Source: Nitrospirota bacterium
GTDB taxonomy: Bacteria > Nitrospirota > Thermodesulfovibrionia > Thermodesulfovibrionales > UBA9159
Direction of reading: 5' to 3'
Length of the DNA: 64,000 nt
Assembly: GCA_023475105.1 (NCBI GenBank)
Contig: JAMCWJ010000052.1
Location: forward strand, 1-64,000
In this document: positions 19,884-29,866 of the stretch, piece after piece
Position numbering within the stretch: the first letter of the stretch is position 1
How the letters are laid out: each line of letters opens with the position of its first letter
Program-made: the position numbers and the translations under genes
The notes under the pieces: generated by a model
What the model was told of the DNA's origin: nothing
Database searches by the model: none
The model's input: only the letters and a program-made list of their open reading frames with translations

Positions 19884-20928
19884 TTTCGCCTTTGACCTCC
19901 CCGAATCCCTCATAGCCCTCCGGCCGTCGGAGCCGAGGGACGCCTGCAGGCTTCTCGTCCTTCACAGGGACGGCTCCATGGAACACCGCATATTCAGAGA
20001 CCTGCCTGAGTATCTCGGCGAAGGCGACCTGCTGCTCCTGAACAACACAAGAGTCTTTCCTGCGAGGCTGACCGCGACGAAAAAGACCGGAGGGAAGCTC
20101 GCGCTGCTTCTTGTCAGGGAGGTCGAACCCTGTGTGTGGGAGGTGCTCTCGAGAGAGCGGTATACGGGAAGCATATCGCTTACAAAGGAACTCTCGGGCG
20201 ACATATGCGGGGGGAAGTTGCTCCGAATCAGGGAAGACGCCGGGGAGCGACACGATTTCCGCGCATCGCTCCGGAAAGCAGGTTCTATGCCGCTGCCTCC
20301 GTATATCAAGAGAAAGCCGGAAGAAAGGGACCGGCAGTGGTATCAGACAGTGTATGCCCGTGCAGAGGGCTCGATCGCGGCCCCCACGGCGGGCCTTCAC
20401 TTCACCGAAAAGCTCCTGTCGGCCCTTGAGGCGAAGGGGGTCCGCATTCGATTTCTCACTCTGCACGTCGGAACAGGGACATTCAAGCCCATCCGGGCCG
20501 CGCATCTGGAGAACCACGCTATGGATGAGGAGTATTTCGAGTTCGACCGGACCGTCCTCGAAACGATCAGGGAGGTGAAAGAGTCGGGCAAGAGGATACT
20601 CTCCGTCGGAACGACGACGACCAGGGCGATTGAAGGATTTCTCAGCGGGCATTTCAGAAAGATCGAGGCGGAGAACCGGGGAAACGGGGAGTGCGGCATC
20701 GCCGCCCGCCGGGAAAAAATACGCGGCTCCACGAACATCTTTATTTATCCGGGATATTCCTTCACGTCCGTCGATTCCCTTATCACTAACTTCCACCTTC
20801 CTCAGTCGACCCCCTTAATGCTCGCTTCGGCATTTGCAGGGGTCGAAAAGCTTCTCGACGCCTATAAAAGAGCAGTCTCAATGGAATATAGATTTTTCTC
20901 TTACGGAGATGCTATGCTTATTTTGTGA
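19870..20928 (+). CDS. queA: S-adenosylmethionine:tRNA ribosyltransferase-isomerase
   Basis: FDLPESLIALRPSEPRDACRLLVL; NNTRVFPARL; YQTVYARAEGSIAAPTAGLHFT; STNIFIYPGYSF. Confidence 0.95.
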   Translation: MKATDFAFDLPESLIALRPSEPRDACRLLVLHRDGSMEHRIFRDLPEYLGEGDLLLLNNTRVFPARLTATKKTGGKLALLLVREVEPCVWEVLSRERYTGSISLTKELSGDICGGKLLRIREDAGERHDFRASLRKAGSMPLPPYIKRKPEERDRQWYQTVYARAEGSIAAPTAGLHFTEKLLSALEAKGVRIRFLTLHVGTGTFKPIRAAHLENHAMDEEYFEFDRTVLETIREVKESGKRILSVGTTTTRAIEGFLSGHFRKIEAENRGNGECGIAARREKIRGSTNIFIYPGYSFTSVDSLITNFHLPQSTPLMLASAFAGVEKLLDAYKRAVSMEYRFFSYGDAMLIL

Positions 20929-21644
20929 GGGCTAAATTATTGAAACATAGTCTTTTTCGTTCAGGAAGGGTGGTACTCTGGGTAGTCGTCATCGGAGCTG
21001 CGACAGGAGGGTTTGTCCTCGGCTACGTGGTCGGAAAAAACTTTTTTCCCTCTCCTCCTCAGTCTATGACAGGACCGCTGCCGAATGAAACGCAATCTGC
21101 GGCGGCGATCCCCGGGCCTACGGCTGCTCCCGGGGTGGGAACGGCGCCCGCGCTTCTTCCGGATCGGAATTCCCCGGCAGGCAAAACAGCGCAGGGTGCG
21201 TCTTCCGTGCCTTTCGAGCTTCCCCCTGTGAAACGGGAAACGGGAGGGGAAGGAACAGCCGGCTCTTCGAAGGTTCCCGGAGGCAAGGACAAGACCCTCA
21301 CTGGTGCGGCCGCAACGGAGAACGATGGGGCCGCATTGGGCCAGTCTCCCGCACAGGGAAAAGTGGAACAGGCATCGTCCGAACCGGCAGGGGCCTCCCG
21401 TCGAGAAAACGGCTACTCTGTGCAGGCAGGCGCATTCAGGAACCGGAAAGACGCGGAGAAACTTAAACATAAACTTGAAGTCAAGGGGTATAAGGTTAGT
21501 GTAAAGAAAGAAGCAAATACGAAGGGCGTTGTGCTTTACAAGGTTAGAACAGGCGAATTTCGACAGAAAAAGGAGGCGTCGGTCTTTGCCCTCAGACTGA
21601 AGAAGGCTTACGGACTCAACGCCTTTGCGACCCCAAGGGACTAG
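20925..21644 (+). CDS. Membrane-anchored SPOR domain protein
   Basis: N-terminal TM, low-complexity linker, C-terminal YSVQAGAFRNRKDAEKLKHKLEVKGYKVSV. Confidence 0.85.
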   Translation: MRAKLLKHSLFRSGRVVLWVVVIGAATGGFVLGYVVGKNFFPSPPQSMTGPLPNETQSAAAIPGPTAAPGVGTAPALLPDRNSPAGKTAQGASSVPFELPPVKRETGGEGTAGSSKVPGGKDKTLTGAAATENDGAALGQSPAQGKVEQASSEPAGASRRENGYSVQAGAFRNRKDAEKLKHKLEVKGYKVSVKKEANTKGVVLYKVRTGEFRQKKEASVFALRLKKAYGLNAFATPRD

Positions 21645-21655
21645 AAGGAGAAAAT

Positions 21656-22636
21656 ACGGCTACGACCCAGATAGATCTCGATCCTGAAAAGGAACTCTCC
21701 CTTCTCCATGGCAGTCTCACCAAGAATCTCAAAGTCATCGAGGAATTCCTCGGGGTGACGATAAGCGCCCGAGGCAACAAGATTTTCATTCAGGGCGACC
21801 CCCAGGCCGCCCGAAAGGCCGAGGGCCTCATCAATGAACTGCGCTCGCTGAGCGAAGAGGGGTATGGATTAAACCCGGAAGACATTCGTTTCGCCGTGAG
21901 GGCTGCGTCCACCGGCGAAGAGGTGTCGCTCAAGGAGCTCCTCATGAACCACATCCCGGTCTCTTCGAAAAAGAGATTCATTATCCCCAAGACGGAAGTA
22001 CAGCGGCAGTACATAGAGGCGATAAAGACCCACGACATCGTGATAGGCATCGGGCCCGCCGGTACCGGAAAAACCTACCTGGCGATGGCGATGGCGATCA
22101 ACGCCTTCCTCAAGAAGGAAGTGAGCAGGATCGTTCTTGCGAGACCTGCCGTCGAGGCGGGCGAGAAACTCGGCTTTCTTCCCGGCGATATGTACGAAAA
22201 GGTAAATCCCTATCTCAGGCCGCTGTACGATGCCCTTTTCGACATGATGGACCCGGAGAAGGTGGCCAAACTCACCGAGCGCGGAATTATCGAGATCGCT
22301 CCCCTTGCATTCATGAGGGGCAGGACCCTCAATGATTCTTTTATCATCCTCGACGAGGCGCAGAACACCACCTCGGAACAGATGAAGATGTACCTTACGA
22401 GACTCGGCTTCAGTTCGAAAACAGTGATTACCGGAGACACGACCCAGATCGATCTTCCCGCGGGGAAAACGTCGGGACTTGTCGAAATTGAGCGGATATT
22501 GGAGGGGATTCAGGGAATCAGGTTCATCTACTTCTCTGAGCGTGACGTCGTACGCCACAAACTCGTCCAGGAAATAGTGAAGGCATATGAAAGGCACGAA
22601 AAACGGAGTACAGATGCTCCAAAAACTGCAGACTGA
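21656..22636 (+). CDS. phoH: PhoH family ATPase; start assigned to a non-canonical ACG
   Basis: GPAGTGKTYLAMAMA; RPAVEAGEKLGFLPGDM; FIILDEAQNTTSEQMKMYLTRLG. SD AAGGAG then AAAAT-ACG gives (M)ATTQIDLDPEKELSLLHGSLTKNLKVIEEFLGVTISARGN. Confidence 0.88.
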   Translation, partial: TATTQIDLDPEKELSLLHGSLTKNLKVIEEFLGVTISARGNKIFIQGDPQAARKAEGLINELRSLSEEGYGLNPEDIRFAVRAASTGEEVSLKELLMNHIPVSSKKRFIIPKTEVQRQYIEAIKTHDIVIGIGPAGTGKTYLAMAMAINAFLKKEVSRIVLARPAVEAGEKLGFLPGDMYEKVNPYLRPLYDALFDMMDPEKVAKLTERGIIEIAPLAFMRGRTLNDSFIILDEAQNTTSEQMKMYLTRLGFSSKTVITGDTTQIDLPAGKTSGLVEIERILEGIQGIRFIYFSERDVVRHKLVQEIVKAYERHEKRSTDAPKTAD

Positions 22637-24185
22637 AATAACGGCGGCACGAAAGTACGGTCTCCTGCTCGTGCTCTCGCTGCTTACCGCCGTTCTCATT
22701 CAGGGCAGAATGACCACCGAGTCCCTTATCGGCGGGTTCCTCGTGGCATGCCTCCTCCTTTCGATCCTTTACAGGGACATCCAGCGGTACAAGCCTCAGT
22801 ACATGAAGAAATACAGCATGCTGGTGCTGCTCGGCCTCATGATCGTCACCACTGTCATCCTGGGCAGGTTTTCCCATTTTGTGCTGCTGAACCTATCGAA
22901 GGGGTTCGGCTCCCTCTCAGTGGAGGGTTCAGTGTACGGTATGCCGATCGCAGCCGGCGCGATGCTCGTGACCCTGCTCTTTGACTTTCATACCGCCATT
23001 TTCTTTTCCTTCATCGTCAGCCTTTTTTCAGGGCTCTGGCTGAACGACGCCGTGTACCCCGTGTACGCGTTCGTAGGCAGCCTGACCGCGGCCTTCAGCG
23101 TCATGCGCTGCAAAAAGCGCTCTGCTCTTCTCCGGGGAGGAGTTTTTACAGGGGCGGCAAATATCATGACCGCGATAATCCTGCTGCTCTTTCAAGGGCA
23201 GCTGTTTACCGAAAAAGCCGTTTCGACGATACTCTTTGCGACTTCCTCGGGTATCAGCGTTACCGCCGTGGTATCGCTGTTCCTGCCTGTTCTCGAGTAT
23301 GCCTTCACCCTTACGACGGATATCAGCCTCCTCGAACTGCTCGATCTCAATCAACCGCTCATGAAGAACCTCATGATCAACGCCCCCGGCACCTACCATC
23401 ACAGCGTCATCGTCGGAAGTCTTGTGGAGTCTGCCGCCGAGGCGGTGGGGGTGAATCCGCTCCTTGCAAGGGTGAGTGCGTACTACCACGACATCGGCAA
23501 AGTAAAGATGCCCGAGTACTTTGTTGAGAATTACTCGGGCACGGTGAGCAAACACGAAAGGCTTACTCCCCACATGAGCTCAATGATCATCACCTCGCAC
23601 GTAAAGGAGGGAGTCGAACTCCTCCGCCACGAGAAGCTGCCCCAGGCTATCATCGACATTGTTCAGCAGCATCACGGTACGAGTCTGATGACGTATTTCT
23701 TTCAAAAGGCGAAAGACCAGGAGATCGCAAACCAGCCTGCGGAGGAGGAGTATAAGTATCCGGGACCGAAGCCGCAGACCCGTGTGGCGGCCCTCGTGAT
23801 GATGGCCGATGCGGTAGAGGCCTCATCCCGGGTTCTGACAGACCCGACGCCGGCCCGGATTACGGCCCTTGTCGACAGGATTATCAACCACATTTTCCTT
23901 GAGGGGCAGCTGGATGAATGCGAACTGACCCTGAAGGACATATCCGAGATAAAAAAGCATTTTTCTTACATACTCACGGGCATTCTTCACAAAAGGGTGG
24001 ATTACCCGGGATTCGATTTCAGCGAAAAGGGAAGGAAGGAGAACGAAAAAGGGGGCATAGGGGGAGCGTTAAGTACCCCAGGCACGGATGAAGGTCCTCA
24101 TAAGGAATCGGCAAAGGCTCATAAAGACGGATCTCAGACGAATAAGAAGGGACTCCCTGAGGCTTCTTACGTCATTCGGTCTTAA
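22587..24185 (+). CDS. 7TM-HD family phosphohydrolase (PgpH-like, lacking the large extracellular domain)
   Basis: Multiple TM segments; PLMKNLMINAPGTYHHSVIVGSLVESAAE; AYYHDIGKVKMPEYFVEN; start may be 22614. Confidence 0.85.
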   Translation: MKGTKNGVQMLQKLQTEITAARKYGLLLVLSLLTAVLIQGRMTTESLIGGFLVACLLLSILYRDIQRYKPQYMKKYSMLVLLGLMIVTTVILGRFSHFVLLNLSKGFGSLSVEGSVYGMPIAAGAMLVTLLFDFHTAIFFSFIVSLFSGLWLNDAVYPVYAFVGSLTAAFSVMRCKKRSALLRGGVFTGAANIMTAIILLLFQGQLFTEKAVSTILFATSSGISVTAVVSLFLPVLEYAFTLTTDISLLELLDLNQPLMKNLMINAPGTYHHSVIVGSLVESAAEAVGVNPLLARVSAYYHDIGKVKMPEYFVENYSGTVSKHERLTPHMSSMIITSHVKEGVELLRHEKLPQAIIDIVQQHHGTSLMTYFFQKAKDQEIANQPAEEEYKYPGPKPQTRVAALVMMADAVEASSRVLTDPTPARITALVDRIINHIFLEGQLDECELTLKDISEIKKHFSYILTGILHKRVDYPGFDFSEKGRKENEKGGIGGALSTPGTDEGPHKESAKAHKDGSQTNKKGLPEASYVIRS

Positions 24186-24537
24186 CAAGACAGAGCTCAG
24201 CATCCTCCTCGTAAACGACGCCCGGATGAGGGATCTGAACCGCGTCCACCGGGGGATAGATAAGACCACCGACGTACTCTCGTTCCCGATGTACGGGAGC
24301 ATCAGGGAGGCGGCCGCGGAACGGGAGATTCTTCTCGGCGATATCGTGATCAACCTCCACGCAGCTAAGAGACAGGCATCGGAATACGCGACCTCCTTCT
24401 CCGATGAGATAAGACGCCTTCTTATCCACGGGTTCCTGCACCTCCTTGGCCATGACCATGAAAAAACCAGGTACGGGGGAACGAAGATGCGCAAAGAGGA
24501 ACGGAGACTGCGTGATGCCCTTGAAGCGCTGGACTAA
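24088..24537 (+). CDS. ybeY: Endoribonuclease YbeY (rRNA maturation)
   Basis: HRGIDKTTDVLSFPM; LIHGFLHLLGHDHE. Confidence 0.93.
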   Translation: MKVLIRNRQRLIKTDLRRIRRDSLRLLTSFGLNKTELSILLVNDARMRDLNRVHRGIDKTTDVLSFPMYGSIREAAAEREILLGDIVINLHAAKRQASEYATSFSDEIRRLLIHGFLHLLGHDHEKTRYGGTKMRKEERRLRDALEALD

Positions 24538-25213
24538 AAGCGCCAACTTTGCCATAGAAGGCATCCTGCACGGGACGAAAACGCAGCGGCATCTCAGGTA
24601 CCATCTCTACGCGGCGGCATTCATCCTGATCCTGAGCTATGTGCTCGGGATATCGCGAAACGACTTTCTCATCATCTCCCTTACAGTGATCGTCGTTTTG
24701 GTCACCGAGCTCCTCAACACGGCGATAGAGACGGTCGTAGACCTCGTCTCACCCGAGGAGAGTCTGAAGGCGAAGATTGCGAAGGACGTCGCCGCGGGCG
24801 CGGTGCTCACCACGGCTTTCGGCGCGGCCGTAATAGGTTATATCGTCCTGTTGCCCCATATCCGTAAAGGCCTCGAGACAGGGTTCAGCGTCGCCAGGCA
24901 TTCCGGGGAAGAAATTTCGGTCATGGCCGTTGTCCTCGTGCTGATTCTCGTCGTGATCACAAAGGCATATTGCGGCAAGGGGACCCCCCTCAGGGGCGGC
25001 ATGCCGAGCGGACATTCCGCCCTCGCGTTCTCGATATGGGTAGTCGTCGTCTTCACCTCGGGCAGCTTTGTCGCATCGGCCCTCTGTTTCGTGCTTGCCG
25101 CCGCAATCGCTGCAAGCCGGGTCACTTCGAAGATCCATACCGTGGGCGAAGTGCTCCTCGGGGGCGTCATGGGAGCCCTTCTTACCTTCGTGCTGTTCGA
25201 GATATTCCTTTAG
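24515..25213 (+). CDS. Diacylglycerol kinase (DgkA-type) fused to PAP2-like phosphatase domain
   Basis: N-terminal FAIEGILHGTKTQRHLRYH...TELLNTAIETVVDLVSPE; C-terminal GKGTPLRGGMPSGHSALAFSIW. Confidence 0.9.
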   Translation: MPLKRWTKSANFAIEGILHGTKTQRHLRYHLYAAAFILILSYVLGISRNDFLIISLTVIVVLVTELLNTAIETVVDLVSPEESLKAKIAKDVAAGAVLTTAFGAAVIGYIVLLPHIRKGLETGFSVARHSGEEISVMAVVLVLILVVITKAYCGKGTPLRGGMPSGHSALAFSIWVVVVFTSGSFVASALCFVLAAAIAASRVTSKIHTVGEVLLGGVMGALLTFVLFEIFL

Positions 25214-25318
25214 CGCGATGCCGGCTCCCTTTGCGATGTCCAACCGGATTCGGCGAGTAATAAAAGTGGCGCTCGAACGGCAGGGGGCACGGGACGGTAA
25301 GAGAGCTTCGCGATCCTT

Positions 25319-27184
25319 TCATCCCCGCTCGGCGTCTCCTCCTTCCCGCTCCGGCCCCGGCCTTTGAAGATCGTAGAGTCGGCGGTACCTGGCACTTCCG
25401 GCCAAAAGCTGCTCATGAGTTCCCTGCTCCACTATCCGTCCTTCTTCGATCATCAGAATGAGATCCGCCTTCACGATCGTAGAAAACCGGTGAGCTATGG
25501 TGAAAGTCGTCTTTCCTTCCATGAGGCGCTCCAGCGTCTCGTTCAGTTTCGTTTCCGTTGCGGCGTCCAATCCGATGACCGGCTCATCGAAAATAAAGAT
25601 CGGCGCGTTCTTCAGAATTGCCCGGGCCAATGCTATTCGTTGTCTCTCCCCGCCGGAAAGATTCGCCCCGCCTTCCCGGAGGGATGTATCGTACTCATCG
25701 GGAAGCCTCACAATGAAATCATGGGCCTGCGCCGCCTTCGCAGCATCCACTGTTTCTTCAACGCTCGCGTCAGGTTTGCCGTACGTGATGTTTTCACGGA
25801 TCGTTCTCCGAAACAGCAGCGGTTCCTGAAGTACTGCACTAATCTGTTCGCGCAGGGATTTTAGCGTAAATCGGCGAATATCCTGCCCATCGATCAGAAT
25901 CCTGCCTTCCCAGGGGTCATAAAATCTGAGAAGCAGGTTCACGACTGTGGTTTTCCCGGTGCCGCTCGACCCGATCAGGGCCACCCGCTCTCCCGGACTT
26001 GCCCTAAAAGAAAGCTCCTGCAGAACGGGCGCGCCGTGACTATACCCGAATGTTACCTTTTCAAAAACGACATCGCCCCTGAAAGGTGGCGCCTCTCTGG
26101 CGTCAGGGGCATCCGCCACTTTGATTTTGGTCTCCAGTATTTCTGCGACCCTTTCTCCGCACACGAGCGAACCGCCGAGGTCTATGATCAGTTCCGAAAG
26201 CCCTCCCACCGGCCTGTAGAGGTCCCTGAGATAGGAAATGAACACGATGAGATCCCCGGGGGTGATAAAGCCCGCGAGGACCCGTCTGGCCCCGAAATAT
26301 ACCACTATCGCCGTACCGGCTGCAATGATCACTTCAACCGTCCGTCCGAAGCCCTTGCTGACCCTCACTCTTTCTATGGCCGCATTCAGACTCTCCTCGC
26401 TTTGCTCGGCAAAGCGTTTTTTCTCTTGCTCTTCGCCGGCAAATGCCTGCACAACGTCCTGCGAAGTCACGGTCTCCTGAACGAGAGAGGCGACCTCGCT
26501 CTCCTTGGCCCTCCGCCTCCTAGTAAGTTCTGCGACCCTAACCGAAAAAAAGAGCGATATGACATACAGGGGCGGCGCGACTGCCAGGGCCCAGAGCGTG
26601 AGGTGCCAATCCATCAACAACAGGGTGACACCGATGCCGACAAAAGTGAAAACATAGTTTACGAGGGTCTGAATATACTGAGTCAGCAGCAGCTTCAGGG
26701 AATCGATATCCGAGGTGAGCCGAACAACGAGATCTGCCGATCTTTCCGTCCTGTGTTCAAGCATTTGGAGATGTCCGAAGACCTGCTGCCTGATATCGTT
26801 CACTGATCTTTCGCCGGCGCCCGCCATGAAATACTTACGGACGAAGGTACAGAGACTTTCGAGAAAGAATATCGCGACGATGCCCGCACACAGAACAGCC
26901 AGGAGAATCAGCTTGTCGTCACTCGCCAGGGCGGTGAGAAACAAGAACCGCCGCGGCATGGGTTTATTCAGAAGGATGTAGTCGAAGATGATTTTCAGAG
27001 GCCACGGCTTGAGCAGATTCATTATCATAGCGGCGAAAAGGGCGAGGTATGCCAGGGCGAACCGTTTCCAATACCTTCTCACATGGGGGACAAAGGTCCT
27101 GTATACTCTGTTTACTTCCCTCAATTCACTGCCGCCAAGGAAATGAGATAGCTTTTCCACCATTACATGCTTTCGCTGCATCAT
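25319..27184 (-). CDS. ABC transporter, fused permease/ATPase (MsbA-like)
   Basis: TM domain then GSSGTGKTTVVNLLLRFYDP, LSGGERQRIALARAILKNAPIFIFDEPVIGLD. Confidence 0.93.
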   Translation of the reverse strand: MMQRKHVMVEKLSHFLGGSELREVNRVYRTFVPHVRRYWKRFALAYLALFAAMIMNLLKPWPLKIIFDYILLNKPMPRRFLFLTALASDDKLILLAVLCAGIVAIFFLESLCTFVRKYFMAGAGERSVNDIRQQVFGHLQMLEHRTERSADLVVRLTSDIDSLKLLLTQYIQTLVNYVFTFVGIGVTLLLMDWHLTLWALAVAPPLYVISLFFSVRVAELTRRRRAKESEVASLVQETVTSQDVVQAFAGEEQEKKRFAEQSEESLNAAIERVRVSKGFGRTVEVIIAAGTAIVVYFGARRVLAGFITPGDLIVFISYLRDLYRPVGGLSELIIDLGGSLVCGERVAEILETKIKVADAPDAREAPPFRGDVVFEKVTFGYSHGAPVLQELSFRASPGERVALIGSSGTGKTTVVNLLLRFYDPWEGRILIDGQDIRRFTLKSLREQISAVLQEPLLFRRTIRENITYGKPDASVEETVDAAKAAQAHDFIVRLPDEYDTSLREGGANLSGGERQRIALARAILKNAPIFIFDEPVIGLDAATETKLNETLERLMEGKTTFTIAHRFSTIVKADLILMIEEGRIVEQGTHEQLLAGSARYRRLYDLQRPGPEREGGDAERG

Positions 27185-27230
27185 ACGACATCGGCACTTC
27201 TGATTAAGGGTCTCCTTTTCTCCTTATTCT

Positions 27231-28760
27231 TTACATGAGGAGGCGGGCCAGATGGTGCTCCGCTTCCACCAGCACCCGCCAGAGATTTTCGCTCTCACCC
27301 AACTTAAGCTTGATAAGATAATAGCCGATGCTGAGGCTGGTGCGGGCCATAAAGACTTCGACCTGGCGGAGAAAATCGTCGTCCACCTGTTTCGCCTCAC
27401 TCAGGTATTTTTGAAGGAAGACACTTTCAGATACTTTGGCAAGAACATCCTGCCTCTCATAGAACTGATTTCCGAACTGAGCAAGGAATGTCCCTACATC
27501 GAAGGCAGGCGGCATCGTATGGGAGCTGCCGAAATCAATAGCGGCAACAAACCGGGAAGAGGGATCGTCGGAATCCTGTCCGATAAAAATATTCTTGGGA
27601 TGGAAATCCCCGTGCCCCTGGATCAGCTTTTCCGGGTGCTTCCCGTAGAGGGAGGTTTCGAACTCGAGTACCCTGTCCATAATCTCCTGCGCCTTCCGGG
27701 TGTGACGATGCCCGGTCCTGTAGAAGGCCGACATATACAGATCGAGACGACGCCTTTCATCCGAAAAAAACTCGTCCGGCGGAGCGATTTGTAACCGGCA
27801 GTTGTGAAGGCGGGCCAGCCACTCCGCGGTCATTTCGAGATGAGCCCTCGCTTCCCTCGGACCGGCCTCGACCAGTTTGTCGAAAAGGGTTTTACCCCTG
27901 ATACCCTCCTCAACGGTCGTCAGGCTGTCCCGATCATTGCCAAGCGGCTTCGGAACGCGAAATCTTCCTTCCCCGAATCCGTGGCGACGGATCTCATCCA
28001 TGACCTGCGACCTCAGGGCCGCGGAATGCCAGCTCGCCAAATCCTTGTGTTTCTTGATCACGTATCTTTCGCGGAGGTCACCACGGCTGCCGGTCCCGAC
28101 TGTGATTTCCGTTACTTGGGTGCTGCTCGAGCCGGCGCGGGGAATTTCCTTGAAAAAGGGACGGCAACGACCTGCCCTGATCTCTCCCGCCAGTTCTGTT
28201 ACGGTCATGACGGGATGATCGAAAATAGTGGGATAGAGGCCGGCGTAACTCAATGCATGGGTATCGGTTCCTGCAATCGCGGTGAACTTAAGGTCATGCC
28301 AGTCACGCAGCCCCCGATTGCTTTCGGTCACTGTATGATTCGAGCTGAATATTTCGATACCGTCGATGAGGGGATGAAACAGCTCGTAGCGAAGCGGAAT
28401 GTTCTCATTCCGATAAGGGTGCGCCCAGATGATTGCCGCATCGGGAAATTGCCTTCGCATGGTTTCCAGGGAAGTGCCTTTTTGGATTGAAACATCTGCA
28501 CCGTAGACAAGGACGTCACCCAGTTCCGGGGTAGTCACTTCCTGACCGGAGAAGATCACATAATAATCGGGCACTTTAAGACCGCGCCTTAATTCCTCAA
28601 TCTCCTCCGGAGGCCAGAGGTAATGATGATCCGTAAGCACGATGCCCTGCAGACCTCTATCGAAATTGCGCTGCGCGACCTCGAGGGCGCTCACATGACT
28701 GCAGCCGGAATGCTCGGCAGTGTGACAATGCATTTCAAGAAGCATACTTAGGCCACGCAA
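27231..28760 (-). CDS. PHP-domain phosphoesterase fused to APH-like phosphotransferase
   Basis: N-terminal EMHCHTAEHSGCSH, VLTDHHYLWPPEE, WAHPYRN, AGTDTHA; C-terminal IQGHGDFHPKNIF and AAIDFGSS. Confidence 0.85.
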   Translation of the reverse strand: MRGLSMLLEMHCHTAEHSGCSHVSALEVAQRNFDRGLQGIVLTDHHYLWPPEEIEELRRGLKVPDYYVIFSGQEVTTPELGDVLVYGADVSIQKGTSLETMRRQFPDAAIIWAHPYRNENIPLRYELFHPLIDGIEIFSSNHTVTESNRGLRDWHDLKFTAIAGTDTHALSYAGLYPTIFDHPVMTVTELAGEIRAGRCRPFFKEIPRAGSSSTQVTEITVGTGSRGDLRERYVIKKHKDLASWHSAALRSQVMDEIRRHGFGEGRFRVPKPLGNDRDSLTTVEEGIRGKTLFDKLVEAGPREARAHLEMTAEWLARLHNCRLQIAPPDEFFSDERRRLDLYMSAFYRTGHRHTRKAQEIMDRVLEFETSLYGKHPEKLIQGHGDFHPKNIFIGQDSDDPSSRFVAAIDFGSSHTMPPAFDVGTFLAQFGNQFYERQDVLAKVSESVFLQKYLSEAKQVDDDFLRQVEVFMARTSLSIGYYLIKLKLGESENLWRVLVEAEHHLARLLM

Positions 28761-28905
28761 TAAAGCAGGGCATTCCTCACATCAATAGCTCCCGTTCTGC
28801 AGCCGGTGGATGAAGGTTCTGTCGAATTTTTCCGCCGTGCTGTTTCTCAATCTCAGCAATAAAAACGGCCGGCCTCTTTTCTCTTCTTCCCGACATCCGC
28901 TCCGC

Positions 28906-29724
28906 TCATTCCCTCCCCAGGTAAAACACAACGGCGACCGAGGCATGCACCGCGATCTTTCCCGCTTCGATCGCAGTCTCAGGAACGGGAGCGGCCTGAG
29001 CACCGGCCAGAGTTTGTCTGTACACGGGACGAGGCGTTTCCGTTCCACATGAAGGCGCAACGCTTCTTATCCCTGAAATCTTCATCCCCAATGTGCGGGC
29101 GACAAAGCCTGCCTCGTTTCGCGCGTTATCCGCCGCCTTTCTTAACAACTCTTCACAATGTTTCTTAGCGTCCCGCAGAACAAAGGTCACTGCCTGAACC
29201 TCGTTCGCGCCGCTCCGCACAGCGCTGTCGATAATCCTTCCGGCCTCCTCCGTCTTTCCCGTCTTCACCGTCACCTGATGTCTTGCCCTGTAACCCGTAA
29301 GCAGGCTCTTCCTCGTTGCGCTGTCATACTCGTAAACGGGCTGCACGGAGAAAGACGAAGTCTCTATAGAGTCGCCCTTGGCGGGATCAATCAACTGTTT
29401 CAACGCCCTCACGACCCTTTCCGCACCCTTCCCGTTTTCAGCGACCGCTTCACCGGCGGTCTTTTCGGTCGTCTCGACAGCCACGGTGATCACTGCGGTA
29501 TCCGGGGCGAAAAACTCTTTTGCCTCTCCCGTCACCGAAATCGTTCCTTTTCCCCGCTCCCAGGCAGAGTAGTGCTGAGAAGCAGACGCTTCCTCCGGCT
29601 TCAATTCCCGGCAATACGACCTGTCGAATACCACAAACACGAGAGTGAACAGAACGAGACCTGTCACCTGCGCGATCTTCGTTCCCCCTCTCATATTCCC
29701 TCCTTCGCCTTCGTCACCCTGCAT
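28906..29724 (-). CDS. SIMPL (DUF541) domain secreted protein
   Basis: ISVTGEAKEFFAPDTAVITVAVETTEKTAGEAVAEN...GYRARHQVTVKTGKTEEAGRIID; start may be 29694. Confidence 0.88.
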   Translation of the reverse strand: MQGDEGEGGNMRGGTKIAQVTGLVLFTLVFVVFDRSYCRELKPEEASASQHYSAWERGKGTISVTGEAKEFFAPDTAVITVAVETTEKTAGEAVAENGKGAERVVRALKQLIDPAKGDSIETSSFSVQPVYEYDSATRKSLLTGYRARHQVTVKTGKTEEAGRIIDSAVRSGANEVQAVTFVLRDAKKHCEELLRKAADNARNEAGFVARTLGMKISGIRSVAPSCGTETPRPVYRQTLAGAQAAPVPETAIEAGKIAVHASVAVVFYLGRE

Positions 29725-29866
29725 CCACGTCTTTCCAGTGTTTCATTCCCTCCCCTTTTTACCCGGAGTCCCATTGACTCTTCGCATAACCACCTCCTAT
29801 CATTTTCGAAGAAATCAGGGGATAATGCAAGTCTCGAGCGATCTTTGCTTTTGATCCTGTCTTTGC

